NCBI RefSeq assembly: GCF_015209725.1
Contig: NZ_CP063656.1
Span: 665,001-729,000, forward strand
Reading direction: 5' to 3'
Source: Lysobacter ciconiae
GTDB taxonomy: Bacteria; Pseudomonadota; Gammaproteobacteria; Xanthomonadales; Xanthomonadaceae
DNA: 64,000 bases
A program made the translations under genes and the position numbers. Below are positions 10,149-19,321 of the stretch, one piece after another; position 1 is the stretch's first letter; each line of letters begins with the position of its first letter. The notes below the pieces were generated by a model. It did not search any database and was not told the origin of the DNA. It saw only the letters and a list, made by a program, of their open reading frames with translations.

Positions 10149-11480
10149 TTATCCGCCCTGCGCGGTGAACTCATTCCGGGTCAGGTTGATCGGGGCGCCA
10201 TCGGTGCAGACCACGTCGTCCTCGATCCGCACGCCGCCAAACGGGCGGAACTCGTCGATCCGGTCCCAGTTGAGCGATCCGGCCTGCTCGCCGTTGCGGA
10301 TCTCGTCGAGCAGCATGTCGATGATGTAAACGCCCGGTTCGATGGTCATTACCATGCCCGGCTCCAGCGTCCGCGTGCTGCGCAGGAACGGTTGCCCGTC
10401 CGGACGCGGGATCACGCCGCCGGCGTCGGATTCGGCGAAGCCGGCGACGTCATGCACCTGCAGGCCGATGCCGTGGCCGATGCCGTGGGGGAAGAAGGCG
10501 TTGCTGACGCCGGTCTCCAGCGCCGCCTCGGGCGACATGTCGATCAGCCCGAAGTCCTTGAGTACGCCGGCGAGCTTGAGGTGCGCGCCCAGGTGCAGTT
10601 CGCGGTAGTCGAAACCGGCGCGGACTTCATCGCACATCTGCCGCTGGGCGACGTCGACCGCGTCGATCAGTGCCTGGAACTCGCTGTCGCGATCGGCCGC
10701 GTAGGTGCGCGTGATGTCACTGGCGTAGCCGCCGAAGCTGCCGCCGGCGTCGATCAGGAAGCTGCGGATCTCCTCCGGCGGCGTGGTCGCCAGTTCCGTG
10801 TAATGGAGTACCGCGGCGTGCTCGTTGAGGGCGACGATGTTGTGGTACGGCAGCTCGTTGGCGTCCTGGCAAGCGGCAATGCAGTACGCCATGTGGATGT
10901 CGAACTCGCTGGCACCGCTGCGGAAGGCCGCCTCGGCCGCCCGGTGGGCGCGCACGCCGATCCGCGTCGCCTCGCGCATCGTGCCGATCTCGTAGTCGGT
11001 CTTGAAGGCGCGGTGGTACTCCAGATAGTTGACGACCGCCGCCGGGTTGTCGGGCAGGTAGTCGCCCAGCGCGCTGGCGGCCTCGCCGAGGATCGCGCAG
11101 CGCGCAGCGTTGGCGGGCAGGTGCTGCAGCGCCTCTTCGGGTTTGCGGATGATCACGATGTCGAACTGCTCGACCCAGTAGCCCGACGGTGTCTGCGGGA
11201 CCACGTGCCAGTAGTCGAAGGGCTGCAGATACACCAGCTTGGGTTTGTTGCCGGGGGTGAACACCAGCCAGCTGCCCGGGCTGCGGGTCAGCGGGGCCCA
11301 CGCCTTGAACTGGGGATTCACCGCGTAGGGATAGTCGCGGTCGTCGAACACCTGGTAGTGCACCGTGCCGCTGGGTACCACGAGGTGGTCGAAGCCGCCG
11401 CGCTCCAGGGCGATCGTGCTGCGGCGCACGAGTTCTGCCACGTGCTGCGGATAGGCCTGCGCAAGCTCGGAAATTGCCAT
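10149..11480 (-). CDS. pepQ: Xaa-Pro dipeptidase PepQ
   Basis: This M24 prolidase cleaves Xaa-Pro dipeptides. The 443-residue product matches proteobacterial PepQ length and N-terminus (MAISELAQAYPQHVAELVRR). Metal-binding segments are visible: FLIDAGGSFGGYASDITRTY, PHGIGHGIGLQVHDV, MVMTIEPGVYII and GGVRIEDDVV. The open frame runs about 100 codons further upstream as low-complexity Arg/Pro sequence. ATG 11480 is chosen because it gives the family N-terminus and has GAGG 6 bp before it. It is transcribed toward pepP with about 33 bp between the two stop codons. Confidence 0.94.
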   Translation of the reverse strand: MAISELAQAYPQHVAELVRRSTIALERGGFDHLVVPSGTVHYQVFDDRDYPYAVNPQFKAWAPLTRSPGSWLVFTPGNKPKLVYLQPFDYWHVVPQTPSGYWVEQFDIVIIRKPEEALQHLPANAARCAILGEAASALGDYLPDNPAAVVNYLEYHRAFKTDYEIGTMREATRIGVRAHRAAEAAFRSGASEFDIHMAYCIAACQDANELPYHNIVALNEHAAVLHYTELATTPPEEIRSFLIDAGGSFGGYASDITRTYAADRDSEFQALIDAVDVAQRQMCDEVRAGFDYRELHLGAHLKLAGVLKDFGLIDMSPEAALETGVSNAFFPHGIGHGIGLQVHDVAGFAESDAGGVIPRPDGQPFLRSTRTLEPGMVMTIEPGVYIIDMLLDEIRNGEQAGSLNWDRIDEFRPFGGVRIEDDVVCTDGAPINLTRNEFTAQGG

Positions 11481-11604
11481 GTCGATCCTCTTTGGGGGAG
11501 TCCGACAAGTCTGACTGATTCGCCGCCTTGGCACAGCGGCGGTCAGTCGCCGAACGGGATGATGCCGCGCCGCCGCACCCGGCAGACGCAGTGGAGACGG
11601 CCGG

Positions 11605-12018
11605 TCAGGGCGAACTGGCCAGCCAGTCGCGCAGGCGCTGGCGACCGGGCTCGGGCAGGTTGATGAAGCGGAAGCCCGCCCAGGATTTGCCGGCGGCACC
11701 TGCGTCCTCCTGCCAGAGCAGATGGACACCGACCTCGACCTGGCCGCCGCCGGTGGGAGCCGCGCCGCCTGACGGTTGGCTGCCTGCAAGCGTGAAGCGC
11801 ACCTGGTAAAGGGCGTCCTCCACCAGCGGCGTGCTGGCCAGCAGCAGCATCCCGGTTTCCGAGACGTTGCCTAGCTGTCCAATGACGCGCTCGCTCATGC
11901 TGTCGATGACCTCGACGATGCCCGAGACCGGGCGACGCCGACGACGGCGGGCGTCGCTGCCCGTCGCGGCACCGGCGCCCGGACCGCGCTCGGCCGGCCG
12001 TGGCGGTGAAGCGCTCAT
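11605..12018 (-). CDS. PilZ domain protein, putative c-di-GMP receptor
   Basis: This 137-residue protein has a disordered Pro/Ala/Arg N-terminus and a PilZ domain. The two c-di-GMP contacts of the family appear present: an arginine cluster at 24-29 (covers RxxxR) and NVSETG at 51-56 (N-x-S-x-x-G). The remainder (VHLLWQEDAGAAGKSWAGFRFINLPEPGRQRLRDWL) is typical PilZ C-terminus. ATG 12018 overlaps the stop of the DUF1631 gene by 4 bp, so expression is coupled. I infer that it is a c-di-GMP sensor partner of DUF1631. Confidence 0.82.
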   Translation of the reverse strand: MSASPPRPAERGPGAGAATGSDARRRRRRPVSGIVEVIDSMSERVIGQLGNVSETGMLLLASTPLVEDALYQVRFTLAGSQPSGGAAPTGGGQVEVGVHLLWQEDAGAAGKSWAGFRFINLPEPGRQRLRDWLASSP

Positions 12019-14351
12019 TTCGTCACCCCGTTGTTGGATGAGCTGCGGCCGAAGCTGCGCAGCCTCGCCAGCGCCGACTGCCATGCACGATCAACCAGGC
12101 TGGAGTGATCGTCGGCGGGAACGATCCTCGCCTCGCCGCTGGAGATCAGCCGGGCGATCTGGTCCAGTGTCTCCCGGCCCCGCTGGTCCTCGATACGCTG
12201 CCCCCTGTGGTTGAGCAGCAGCACCCGCCCGGTGGTGGGACTGAACCATGCCAGTCGCTGGCGCACGCTGTCGCCGTTGCGGTTGATCGTGAATTCGATG
12301 GTCGTGCCGAACGCCACGCTGCGCAGATGGCCGAAGCATTCTTCCTCGCGCGCGCTGCGTGGCTCGAGCGCGGGCAGCGGAGGAATCTCGTTGGCGCCCA
12401 GGCGTGCGCGCGCCTTCAGCTTCAACGCCAGCTCGGTGCGCGAAGCCGGGTCGTCTGCATCGTCGTCGGCGGCCAGCAGGCGTCCGGCGATCGCGCCCGC
12501 CTCATCGCCCTGATAGCCGACCAGGCCGAGCGCCTCGGTGACCCGCGGTTGCAGCGCTTCGGGTGCCGGCTCGCCACGGTTGGCGGCGATGATGCGGGAG
12601 GTCGCCTCCACATGGTCGCGCCATTCCGGCGAGTCCTCGCCATGGCGCAACAGGACCAGGCTGAGGACATCGGTCCACGCCTGCTCCAGCAGGGTGGCCA
12701 GGAACCGCGGAACCGCGGCGTCGCCGATCGCGTCCTTGATCGCCGACGCCGCCTGCTGTTTCGCGCGCTCCAGCTTGTCGCGACCGCGGGCCGCTTCGAT
12801 CTGCCGGCGCTGGGCCGCCTCGGCCTTGCGCTCCAGCGCTTCCAGCTGGGCGGCGAGCGTTTCCTGCGCGGCGGCGAACACTTCCGCCTCACCGTCGTAG
12901 TGGTCGACGACATGGCTGACCGTCTCATGCAGCAGGTCATCCAGGCGCGCGTCGGAGGCCGACTCGCTGTCCTCCAGCCACTGCGAGCCCGCCTCGGCGA
13001 TGGACTCCAGCAATTGCCGCGCCGGGTGCTGCTTACGCACGAAGAAGCCGCGGTCCTGCAGGGCAACGCGGAGCAGCGGAACCTGCAGCCGCTCCAGCTG
13101 CGCGGCGGCCCGGCTGCCCTGGCGCAGCTGACGACCGACCTCGCTGTAGAGCAGACCGAACAGCTCGAAGGTTTCCTCATCGTGCGCGGCAAGGTGGGCA
13201 ACGCGTCCGCGCGCCTGCCGATGGTGTTCAAGCAGCTCATGCCGTACCTGCGCCGGATTGCAGGGGGCCGTCGCCCCTTCGGCGGACTGCAACTCGCCCA
13301 GCGAGGCATCCAGCTCGTCCGTGGCGAGGATGTCCGTCGTGGCGGCGCTGCCGAGCGCGACGCCCGGCCGTGCTGCCGCCAGCAACTCCTGGAGCTCGGC
13401 AAGGGCCTGCATTTCACTGGCGGTGTCGACGGTGCCAAAGGTCGGCTGATGCCGGTGGGACCGATCCTCATCGAATCGACCGCTTACCTGCTGGAACGCG
13501 CCTGGCGACGGATTGCCGGTACCGGTCGTGCGGTCGGGATCGTTGTCTGCATTCGCTGTCGTCGGTCTCGCGCCTTCCTCGAGCGTGGTTTCCGGCGCGC
13601 TTTCCGGCGTCGGCGGTCCGGCACGCCGGGCTCCGTTGTCACGGCGGACGCGGGTGGGCACAAACTCCAGGCCGGGCAGCACGTTGGCCTTGTCCAGCAG
13701 CGTGTTCATCGCTTCCACCAGCGACGGATAGCCGGTCATCATCTGGCGGTCGAACAGTTTGTACAGGTGCAGCCGCGTTTCCACTTCGCCCGAGATGGAT
13801 GCCGCCACCCGCGCCACCATCGTGCCCACGGCGCGCGGCCCCACTGGCAGGTCCGTCGCGGCGAACGCCGGACGCCCGCCGAGCACTGCCATGCGATGGC
13901 AAAGCAGCAGCATCGGCAGGCGCGCGCGTGCCTCATGACGCCGCGATATCGCGGTGAGTGCGTTGATCTCCGCGATTTCCGTGTGCTTGACCAGGCGCAG
14001 GCTGTCGGCCGTGGCCGCGCCCTCCGGCTCCGAATGAGCGCCGGAAGGCGCCTGCAGGTTGGCCACCGCGGCGGAGACATCGGCGGAGAAGTCGGCGAGC
14101 AGTCTGTCGCGGTTTGCGCGCAGTGCCTCCACCGCGCTCAGCCATTCGGACTGGGCCGCCGCGCCGCGCGCCTGGGATGCCTGCAGGTGGAGGTCGCGTT
14201 CGATCGTCTCCAACAGTCGCGCAAGCTCGCGCGTCAGCTCCTCGGCGACAAGGGACTGCAACTGGCTCAGTAGCACTCGAACACGCAGTGGGAACGCAGT
14301 TGAGGCCGCCGCCGGGCGCGGAGGCCTCAGCGTTGGATCAAGGGACGACAT
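12015..14351 (-). CDS. DUF1631 family protein
   Basis: This large (778 residues), soluble, helix-rich protein lacks a signal peptide or membrane segments. It has an acidic, low-complexity middle (about 235-300, Thr/Pro/Glu-rich) separating an N-terminal helical region from a C-terminal region with coiled-coil character (ALERKAEAAQRRQIEAARGRDKLERAKQQ). The C-terminal part contains a beta-rich segment (FGTTIEFTINRNGDSVRQRLAWFSPTTGRVLLLNHRG), which resembles a PilZ-like barrel often seen at the end of DUF1631 proteins. The function is not established. Coupling to a PilZ gene suggests a c-di-GMP-linked role. Confidence 0.8.
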   Translation of the reverse strand: MSSLDPTLRPPRPAAASTAFPLRVRVLLSQLQSLVAEELTRELARLLETIERDLHLQASQARGAAAQSEWLSAVEALRANRDRLLADFSADVSAAVANLQAPSGAHSEPEGAATADSLRLVKHTEIAEINALTAISRRHEARARLPMLLLCHRMAVLGGRPAFAATDLPVGPRAVGTMVARVAASISGEVETRLHLYKLFDRQMMTGYPSLVEAMNTLLDKANVLPGLEFVPTRVRRDNGARRAGPPTPESAPETTLEEGARPTTANADNDPDRTTGTGNPSPGAFQQVSGRFDEDRSHRHQPTFGTVDTASEMQALAELQELLAAARPGVALGSAATTDILATDELDASLGELQSAEGATAPCNPAQVRHELLEHHRQARGRVAHLAAHDEETFELFGLLYSEVGRQLRQGSRAAAQLERLQVPLLRVALQDRGFFVRKQHPARQLLESIAEAGSQWLEDSESASDARLDDLLHETVSHVVDHYDGEAEVFAAAQETLAAQLEALERKAEAAQRRQIEAARGRDKLERAKQQAASAIKDAIGDAAVPRFLATLLEQAWTDVLSLVLLRHGEDSPEWRDHVEATSRIIAANRGEPAPEALQPRVTEALGLVGYQGDEAGAIAGRLLAADDDADDPASRTELALKLKARARLGANEIPPLPALEPRSAREEECFGHLRSVAFGTTIEFTINRNGDSVRQRLAWFSPTTGRVLLLNHRGQRIEDQRGRETLDQIARLISSGEARIVPADDHSSLVDRAWQSALARLRSFGRSSSNNGVTK

Positions 14352-14471
14352 GTGCAGGTGGCGCTCCGGGACGCAATTTCGCAGAGCGTATCAGCAGCGG
14401 GCAGGTGGAGAAACTGTGACCCAGTGCGCGCGGGACGCGTGCCGGCGGTCGCGTCCGGTCAAGATGCCCCG

Positions 14472-15644
14472 TCAACCGGTCAGGAACAGCTCGACGACGT
14501 CGTTGGTGAAGCGCCGCCCCAGGGCCGTCGGACGGACGGCGTCGCCATCGACGAGCAGCCACTGCTTCTGCACCGCCTCTTGCAGCTGCGCCTGGATCGC
14601 GCTGCGCGGGACGCCGGTGCTGGCTTCGAATCCGGTCAGGCTGAAGCCGTCGACCAGGCGCAGGGCATTGAGCATGAACTCGAACGGCCGGCGCTCCGTC
14701 GCGATGAGCTCGTCGCCACCAATGCCGCGCTCGCTGTCGGCGGCCTCCAGATAGGCGGCAGGGTGCTTGAGCTTCCAGCGACGCAGGATCGACTGGTCGT
14801 GGCCGGAGGTGATCTTGCCGTGCGCGCCGGCACCGATCCCCAGGTAGTCGCCGTATTTCCAGTAGTTCAGGTTGTGCACGCACTCGCGTCCCGGCCGTGC
14901 GTAGGCGCTGACCTCGTACTGGCGGTAGCCGGCGTCGGCGAGCATCGCCTGGCAGTGCTCCTGGATGTCCCAGCTGCCGTCCTCATCGGGCAGGCCGGAC
15001 GGTGGGCGCGCGGCGAACACCGTATTGGGCTCCAGGGTCAGCTGGTAGTGGCTCATGTGCGTGGGCTGCAGTGCGAACGCCTGCTCAAGGTCGCTTTCCG
15101 CCATCGCCAGGTTCTGGCCGGGCAGGGCGTACATCAGGTCCAGGTTGATGTTGTCGAATCCTGCGTCCTGCGCCAGTTTTATTGCCGCGGTGGCTTCAGA
15201 GCTGTCATGGATCCGTCCCAGACGTTGCAGGCAGCCGTCGTCAAAACTCTGCACGCCGAAGCTCAGGCGGTTGATGCCGGCGTCGCAATAAGCCTTGAAG
15301 CTGCCGTGCTCGACGGTACCGGGATTGGTTTCCAGGGTGATCTCGCAACCGGGCGCGAAACGCAGCCGCGAGCTGGCGCCCTGCAGGAAACGGTCAATCA
15401 GCTCGCCGGGCATCAGGCTCGGTGTGCCGCCACCAAAGAACACCGTTTGCACGGTGCGGCCCCACACCAGCGGCAGGTCGAGATCCAGGTCGGCCAGCAG
15501 GGCGTCGACATAGGCCGCGAAGGGAAGCTCGCCGCGGCCCTGGTGGGAATTGAAATCGCAATACGGACACTTGCGTACGCACCACGGAATGTGGACGTAC
15601 AGCGACAACGGCGGCGGGGACAGCGTGGACGGCGACAGGCTCAT
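14472..15644 (-). CDS. hemW: radical SAM heme chaperone HemW
   Basis: HemW is a coproporphyrinogen-oxidase-like radical SAM protein thought to deliver heme to acceptors rather than oxidise coproporphyrinogen. The 390-residue product has the [4Fe-4S] motif CVRKCPYCDF (CxxxCxxC plus the extra Cys seen in HemW), then GGGTPSL, ETNPGTVE, RLSFGVQSFDD and the HNLNYW segment tied to heme binding. It lies between DUF1631 and rdgB on the same strand, 42 bp after rdgB. The order rph-rdgB-hemW is common in gammaproteobacteria. Confidence 0.94.
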   Translation of the reverse strand: MSLSPSTLSPPPLSLYVHIPWCVRKCPYCDFNSHQGRGELPFAAYVDALLADLDLDLPLVWGRTVQTVFFGGGTPSLMPGELIDRFLQGASSRLRFAPGCEITLETNPGTVEHGSFKAYCDAGINRLSFGVQSFDDGCLQRLGRIHDSSEATAAIKLAQDAGFDNINLDLMYALPGQNLAMAESDLEQAFALQPTHMSHYQLTLEPNTVFAARPPSGLPDEDGSWDIQEHCQAMLADAGYRQYEVSAYARPGRECVHNLNYWKYGDYLGIGAGAHGKITSGHDQSILRRWKLKHPAAYLEAADSERGIGGDELIATERRPFEFMLNALRLVDGFSLTGFEASTGVPRSAIQAQLQEAVQKQWLLVDGDAVRPTALGRRFTNDVVELFLTG

Positions 15645-15686
15645 GCGCCCATTGTCCCACCGACCGGGCCGGCGCCGGGAAAACCG

Positions 15687-16289
15687 CTAGATCGCAGCCA
15701 GTTGCCGTTGCAGCTCGCGCAGGGCGCGGCCGCGGTGACTGCACGCGTTCTTCACTGATGGTTCCAGCTCGGCCGCGGAGACGCCGTGCGTATCGTCCAT
15801 GAACACCGGGTCGTAGCCGAACCCGCCGCTGCCGCGGGGACGGTCCAGGATGCGCCCGGGCCAGTCGCCCTGCGCGATCACCGGGGCCGGATCCGTGTCG
15901 TGGCGCAACAGGACCAGCGTGCAATGGAAGTGCGCGCCGCGCTGACCCACGGGCAGGCCTTCCAGCGCCTGCAGCAACTTGTCGATGTTACGGGCTGCAT
16001 TGCCGGGCTCGCCGGCATAGCGCGCCGAGTACAGTCCCGGCGCGCCGCCGAGGGCGTCCACGCACAGCCCGGAGTCATCCGCGAGTGCCGGCAAGCCGGT
16101 GACCCGCGCCGCATGGCGCGCCTTCAACAACGCGTTTTCGACGAAGCTCAGGCCGGTCTCCTCGATATCTTCGACGCCCAGATCGCCCTGGGCCACGAAC
16201 TCGATCCCGGCCTCGGCAAACAGGCGATTGAACTCGGCCAGCTTGCCGGCGTTGCCGCTGGCCAAGACGACTCGCGACAGCGCGGTCAT
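15687..16289 (-). CDS. rdgB: RdgB/HAM1 non-canonical purine NTP pyrophosphatase
   Basis: The enzyme hydrolyses dITP, XTP and related deaminated purine triphosphates to monophosphates, cleaning the nucleotide pool. Hallmarks are VLASGNAGKLAEF near the start, EETGLSFVENALLKAR, LADDSGLCVDALGGAPGLYSARYAG, and FGYDPVF. About 200 residues. ATG 16289 (MTALSRVVLASGN) fits the family, and ATG 16298 is an alternative. The longest frame would overlap rph by 20 bp and lacks family similarity at its N-terminus. It is closely downstream of rph, likely in one operon. Confidence 0.93.
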   Translation of the reverse strand: MTALSRVVLASGNAGKLAEFNRLFAEAGIEFVAQGDLGVEDIEETGLSFVENALLKARHAARVTGLPALADDSGLCVDALGGAPGLYSARYAGEPGNAARNIDKLLQALEGLPVGQRGAHFHCTLVLLRHDTDPAPVIAQGDWPGRILDRPRGSGGFGYDPVFMDDTHGVSAAELEPSVKNACSHRGRALRELQRQLAAI

Positions 16290-16323
16290 GCCCGGCATCG
16301 GCGCTGACCGCAGTCCCGCTCGC

Positions 16324-17079
16324 TCACCGTCCGAGCGCTTCACGCTGCATCCCGACCAATTCAGTTACCCCGCGCGCCGCCAGCGAGGTCATCGCGGCCA
16401 ATTCCTCGGCGCGGAAGGCATGGCCCTCCGCCGTGCCCTGCACCTCGATGAAGCCGCCGCCGTCGTTCATCACCACGTTCATGTCGGTATCGCAATCGCT
16501 GTCCTCGGCGTAGTCCAGGTCAAGCACCGGCACGCCGCGATAGATGCCGACCGAGACCGCTGCGACCGCGCCGAATATCGCGCTGCGTCCGGATTTTGGC
16601 TTGATGTCGCCACGCTTGGTCATCCAGTGCACCGCATCCACCAGCGCGACGTAGGCGCCGGTGATGGCCGCCGTGCGGGTGCCGCCGTCGGCCTGCAGGA
16701 CATCGCAGTCCAGGGTGATGGTGCGCTCGCCGAGCATCTTGCGGTCCACGCAGGCGCGCAGCGAACGGCCGATCAGCCGCTGGATTTCCAGCGTACGTCC
16801 GCCCTGCTTGCCGCGGGCCGCCTCGCGGTCGTTGCGGGTGTTGGTCGCGCGCGGCAGCATGCCGTACTCGGCGGTAACCCAGCCCTCGCCCTTGCCGCGC
16901 AGGAAGCCGGGCACGCGGTTCTCCACGCTGGCGGTGCACAGCACCCGGGTATCGCCGAAGCTGATCAGCACCGATCCTTCGGCGTGGCGGGTGAACGCGC
17001 GTTCGATGCGGACCTCGCGCAGCTGGTCCGGAGCGCGGCCGCTGGGCCGTGAGAATTCGTTCGTACCGCTTGCTGACAT
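16324..17079 (-). CDS. rph: ribonuclease PH
   Basis: This phosphorolytic 3'-5' exoribonuclease trims the tRNA 3' trailer. The 251-residue product carries the RNase PH core: RPSGRAPDQLREVRIERAFTRHAEGSVLISFGDTRVLCTASVE, KGEGWVTAEYGMLPRATNTR, GGRTLEIQRLIGRSLRA, and DYAEDSDCDTDMNVVM. The phosphate-binding GGRTxEIxRLIGR arginines are intact. ATG 17079 (MSASGTNEFSRPSGR) is preferred over the in-frame ATG 17130. Divergent from yicC across about 107 bp, the arrangement common in this clade. Confidence 0.95.
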   Translation of the reverse strand: MSASGTNEFSRPSGRAPDQLREVRIERAFTRHAEGSVLISFGDTRVLCTASVENRVPGFLRGKGEGWVTAEYGMLPRATNTRNDREAARGKQGGRTLEIQRLIGRSLRACVDRKMLGERTITLDCDVLQADGGTRTAAITGAYVALVDAVHWMTKRGDIKPKSGRSAIFGAVAAVSVGIYRGVPVLDLDYAEDSDCDTDMNVVMNDGGGFIEVQGTAEGHAFRAEELAAMTSLAARGVTELVGMQREALGR

Positions 17080-17186
17080 GCTGTGCTTGCCGTTGGAAGT
17101 TAGGGGGTTTGGGGGCGGCGAGTTTACCATTCACCCCGGAGTGCCCCCTTCGGCATCCACTTCCACATCACCACAAGGCACCGCCA

Positions 17187-18047
17187 ATGATCCGCAGCAT
17201 GACCGCCTTCGCCAACGGCGAACGCGTCACTCCCTGGGGCACGCTGGGTTGCGAACTGCGCTCGGTCAACCACCGCTTCCTCGAGATCGGCATGCGCCTG
17301 CACGATGACCTGCGCTCGCTGGAGCCGGTCCTGCGCGAGCGCATTGCCGCCCGGATCAGCCGCGGCAAGCTCGACATCAGCCTGCGCCTGCGCTCACCCG
17401 AGGGCGAGGGCGGCCTGCACACCGACCCGGCCCGGCTGCGCGAGCTGTCCGAGTTGGCACTCCAGCTGTCGTCGCCATTCCCCGGCCTGCGGGTGGATTT
17501 CACCCAGCTGCTGCAGTTTCCCGGCGTGCTGCAGGCGCCGGCGGTGGATGGCGCCGCGTTGCAGGCCGAGGCCCTGGCGCTGGTGGATGACGTGGTCGAC
17601 GAGTTCATCGCCGCGCGCGAGCGCGAAGGCAGCAAGCTGGCGGCCGGCATCGCCGAGCGGGTGGATGCGATCGAGGCCATCGCGGTGCAGGTGCGCGCGT
17701 TGATGCCGGAGATCCGCCAGGGCCAGCGCACCAAGCTGGAGAATCGCCTGGCCGAGCTGGCCCAGCCGGTCGACCCGGGCCGGCTGGAACAGGAACTGGT
17801 GATGTGGTTGCAGAAGCTCGACGTGGACGAGGAACTCGACCGGCTCGATTCGCACGTCATAGAAGCACGACGGGTGCTCGGCTTGAGCCAGGCCGTCGGC
17901 CGGCGCCTGGACTTCCTGCTGCAGGAGTTCAACCGCGAGGCGAACACGCTGGGCTCCAAGTCCGTCGACGCGCGCAGTTCCACCGCCGCGGTCGAACTGA
18001 AGGTCCTGATCGATCAGGTCCGCGAACAGATCCAGAACATTGAATAA
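17187..18047 (+). CDS. yicC: YicC family endoribonuclease
   Basis: This 286-residue member of the YicC/YloC family has recently been linked to RNA cleavage and sRNA (RyhB) turnover. Visible conserved parts are the N-terminal MIRSMTAFANGE, CELRSVNHRFLEIGMRLHDDLRSLEP and ISRGKLDISLRL, and the C-terminal GRRLDFLLQEFNREANTLGSKSVDARSSTAAVELKVLIDQ. ATG 17187 gives the canonical start with AAGG 8 bp upstream; the open frame before it is unrelated. It is followed after 27 bp by gmk, as in many proteobacteria. Confidence 0.93.
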   Translation: MIRSMTAFANGERVTPWGTLGCELRSVNHRFLEIGMRLHDDLRSLEPVLRERIAARISRGKLDISLRLRSPEGEGGLHTDPARLRELSELALQLSSPFPGLRVDFTQLLQFPGVLQAPAVDGAALQAEALALVDDVVDEFIAAREREGSKLAAGIAERVDAIEAIAVQVRALMPEIRQGQRTKLENRLAELAQPVDPGRLEQELVMWLQKLDVDEELDRLDSHVIEARRVLGLSQAVGRRLDFLLQEFNREANTLGSKSVDARSSTAAVELKVLIDQVREQIQNIE

Positions 18048-18074
18048 CCGCCATCCCTTGAGGGCCAGCAGCCG

Positions 18075-18701
18075 ATGAGCATGCGCGGAACCCTGTTTAT
18101 CGTTGCCGCGCCGTCGGGCGCGGGCAAGTCCAGCATCGTCAACGCGGTGCTGGCGCGTGATACGAACATCCGCCTGTCGATCTCGTTCACCTCGCGCCCC
18201 GAGCGGCCGCGCGAGGTCAACGGCGAGCACTACCATTTCGTCGACGAGGCGACGTTCGAGCGCATGGTCGAGGCCGGCGACCTGTTCGAGCACGCGCGTG
18301 TCCACGGCGACTGGAAGGGCACCGCCCGCCAGTCGGTGGAGCCGCAACTGGCCAGCGGCAAGGACGTGCTGCTGGAGATCGACTGGCAGGGCGCTCGCCA
18401 GGTGCGCAACAAGCTGCGCGGCGCGGTCAGTGTTTTCATCCTGCCGCCGTCACGCGCCGCGCTGGAGGAGCGCATGCGCAACCGCGGCCAGGACAGCGAG
18501 GAGGTGATCGCGCGCAGGCTTGCCGCGGCGCGCGAGGAGATGTCGCATTACGCGGAATTCGATTACGTCATCGTCAACGAGCACTTCGACACCGCGGTCG
18601 ATGAGATGTGCGCGATCTTCACCGCCAGCCGGCTGCGCCGCGAGGCCCAGGTCGCCCGCCACGGGAAATTGATCACCGCGCTGCTGGCCAATGACCCGTA
18701 G
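18075..18701 (+). CDS. gmk: guanylate kinase
   Basis: The enzyme phosphorylates GMP to GDP with ATP, an essential step in guanine nucleotide supply. The 208-residue product shows the P-loop APSGAGKSSIV at about 12-22 and the GMP-binding segment (SFTSRPERPREVNGEHYHFVD, with E and Y contacts). LLEIDWQGARQV also matches the family. It is placed between yicC and rpoZ-spoT, the usual neighbourhood linking GMP metabolism and the stringent response. Confidence 0.96.
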   Translation: MSMRGTLFIVAAPSGAGKSSIVNAVLARDTNIRLSISFTSRPERPREVNGEHYHFVDEATFERMVEAGDLFEHARVHGDWKGTARQSVEPQLASGKDVLLEIDWQGARQVRNKLRGAVSVFILPPSRAALEERMRNRGQDSEEVIARRLAAAREEMSHYAEFDYVIVNEHFDTAVDEMCAIFTASRLRREAQVARHGKLITALLANDP

Positions 18702-18751
18702 GCCCGCCAACTGACCGGGGCCGGCTAACTGATTGATTCCCAAGCGACAAC

Positions 18752-18780
18752 TTGCTTGTGGCACGGCGAATCGTTACAAT
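18752..18780 (+). promoter_or_regulatory. sigma-70 type promoter of rpoZ-spoT
   Basis: TTGCTT (18752-18757), a 17-bp spacer and TACAAT (18775-18780) lie 50 bp before the rpoZ start. This is a good match by eye. Confidence 0.65.
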
Positions 18781-18829
18781 CCCGTCCCCTTTGCATCTGC
18801 ATGACGGCCCGCCGGCCGCCAGGAGCCCC

Positions 18830-19129
18830 ATGGCCCGCATTACCGTAGAAGACTGCCTGGAAGTGGTCGATAACCGCTTCGAACTCGTCATGATGGCCGC
18901 CAAGCGCGCGCGCCAGCTGGCCAACGGCGTCGAGCCCAAGCTCGACAACAGCGAGGGCAATGACAAGCCGACCGTGCTCGCCCTGCGCGAGATCGCCGCC
19001 CGCGTGATCGACTCCGACTTTATCGACGCGGTCGACAAGTCCGAGCGCGAGCGCAAGGAGCGCGAGGCGCTGGAGTGGGCTGCGGCCGAAGTGGTCACCG
19101 ACGAGGACCTGGCCAAGGGCGACGACTGA
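18830..19129 (+). CDS. rpoZ: RNA polymerase omega subunit
   Basis: Omega assists assembly of the beta' subunit and forms part of the ppGpp binding site 1 on RNA polymerase. The 99-residue product begins MARITVEDCLEVVDNRFELVMMAAKRARQLANG, the canonical omega N-terminus with the MAR motif used for ppGpp binding, and ends in an acidic tail. The ATG at 18830 is chosen over an upstream in-frame ATG (18752) that would lie on the promoter. It lies upstream of spoT, consistent with the classic rpoZ-spoT unit. Confidence 0.96.
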   Translation: MARITVEDCLEVVDNRFELVMMAAKRARQLANGVEPKLDNSEGNDKPTVLALREIAARVIDSDFIDAVDKSERERKEREALEWAAAEVVTDEDLAKGDD

Positions 19130-19167
19130 GGCCAGCGTCGGGCCGGCCTGCTTGCCGACCCTCCAGC

Positions 19168-19200
19168 AACGGCTCCGCCCTGGCGGGGCCGTTTGTGTTT
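19168..19200 (+). terminator. terminator or attenuator between rpoZ and spoT
   Basis: AACGGCTCCGCC pairs with GGCGGGGCCGTT (one G-U) around a 2-base loop, followed by a T-rich stretch. Because spoT follows on the same strand, it may allow partial readthrough. Confidence 0.6.
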
Positions 19201-19321
19201 CTGCTCCTTCAGTCGCGCTGCGCACCGGCGTGGCCGCGCCGCTGGGCACTGCTCGCGCGGCCGTGCCGGTGCGGGCAAGCCCGCGTTGCGCTTCACTCCG
19301 TCCGACGCGTAAATTGCCTGA

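Noticed and set aside
12105..14273. 722-codon plus-strand open frame antisense to DUF1631
   Set aside because: Arg/Gln/Val-rich shadow frame; DUF1631 on the minus strand has family-like sequence and coupling to the PilZ gene.
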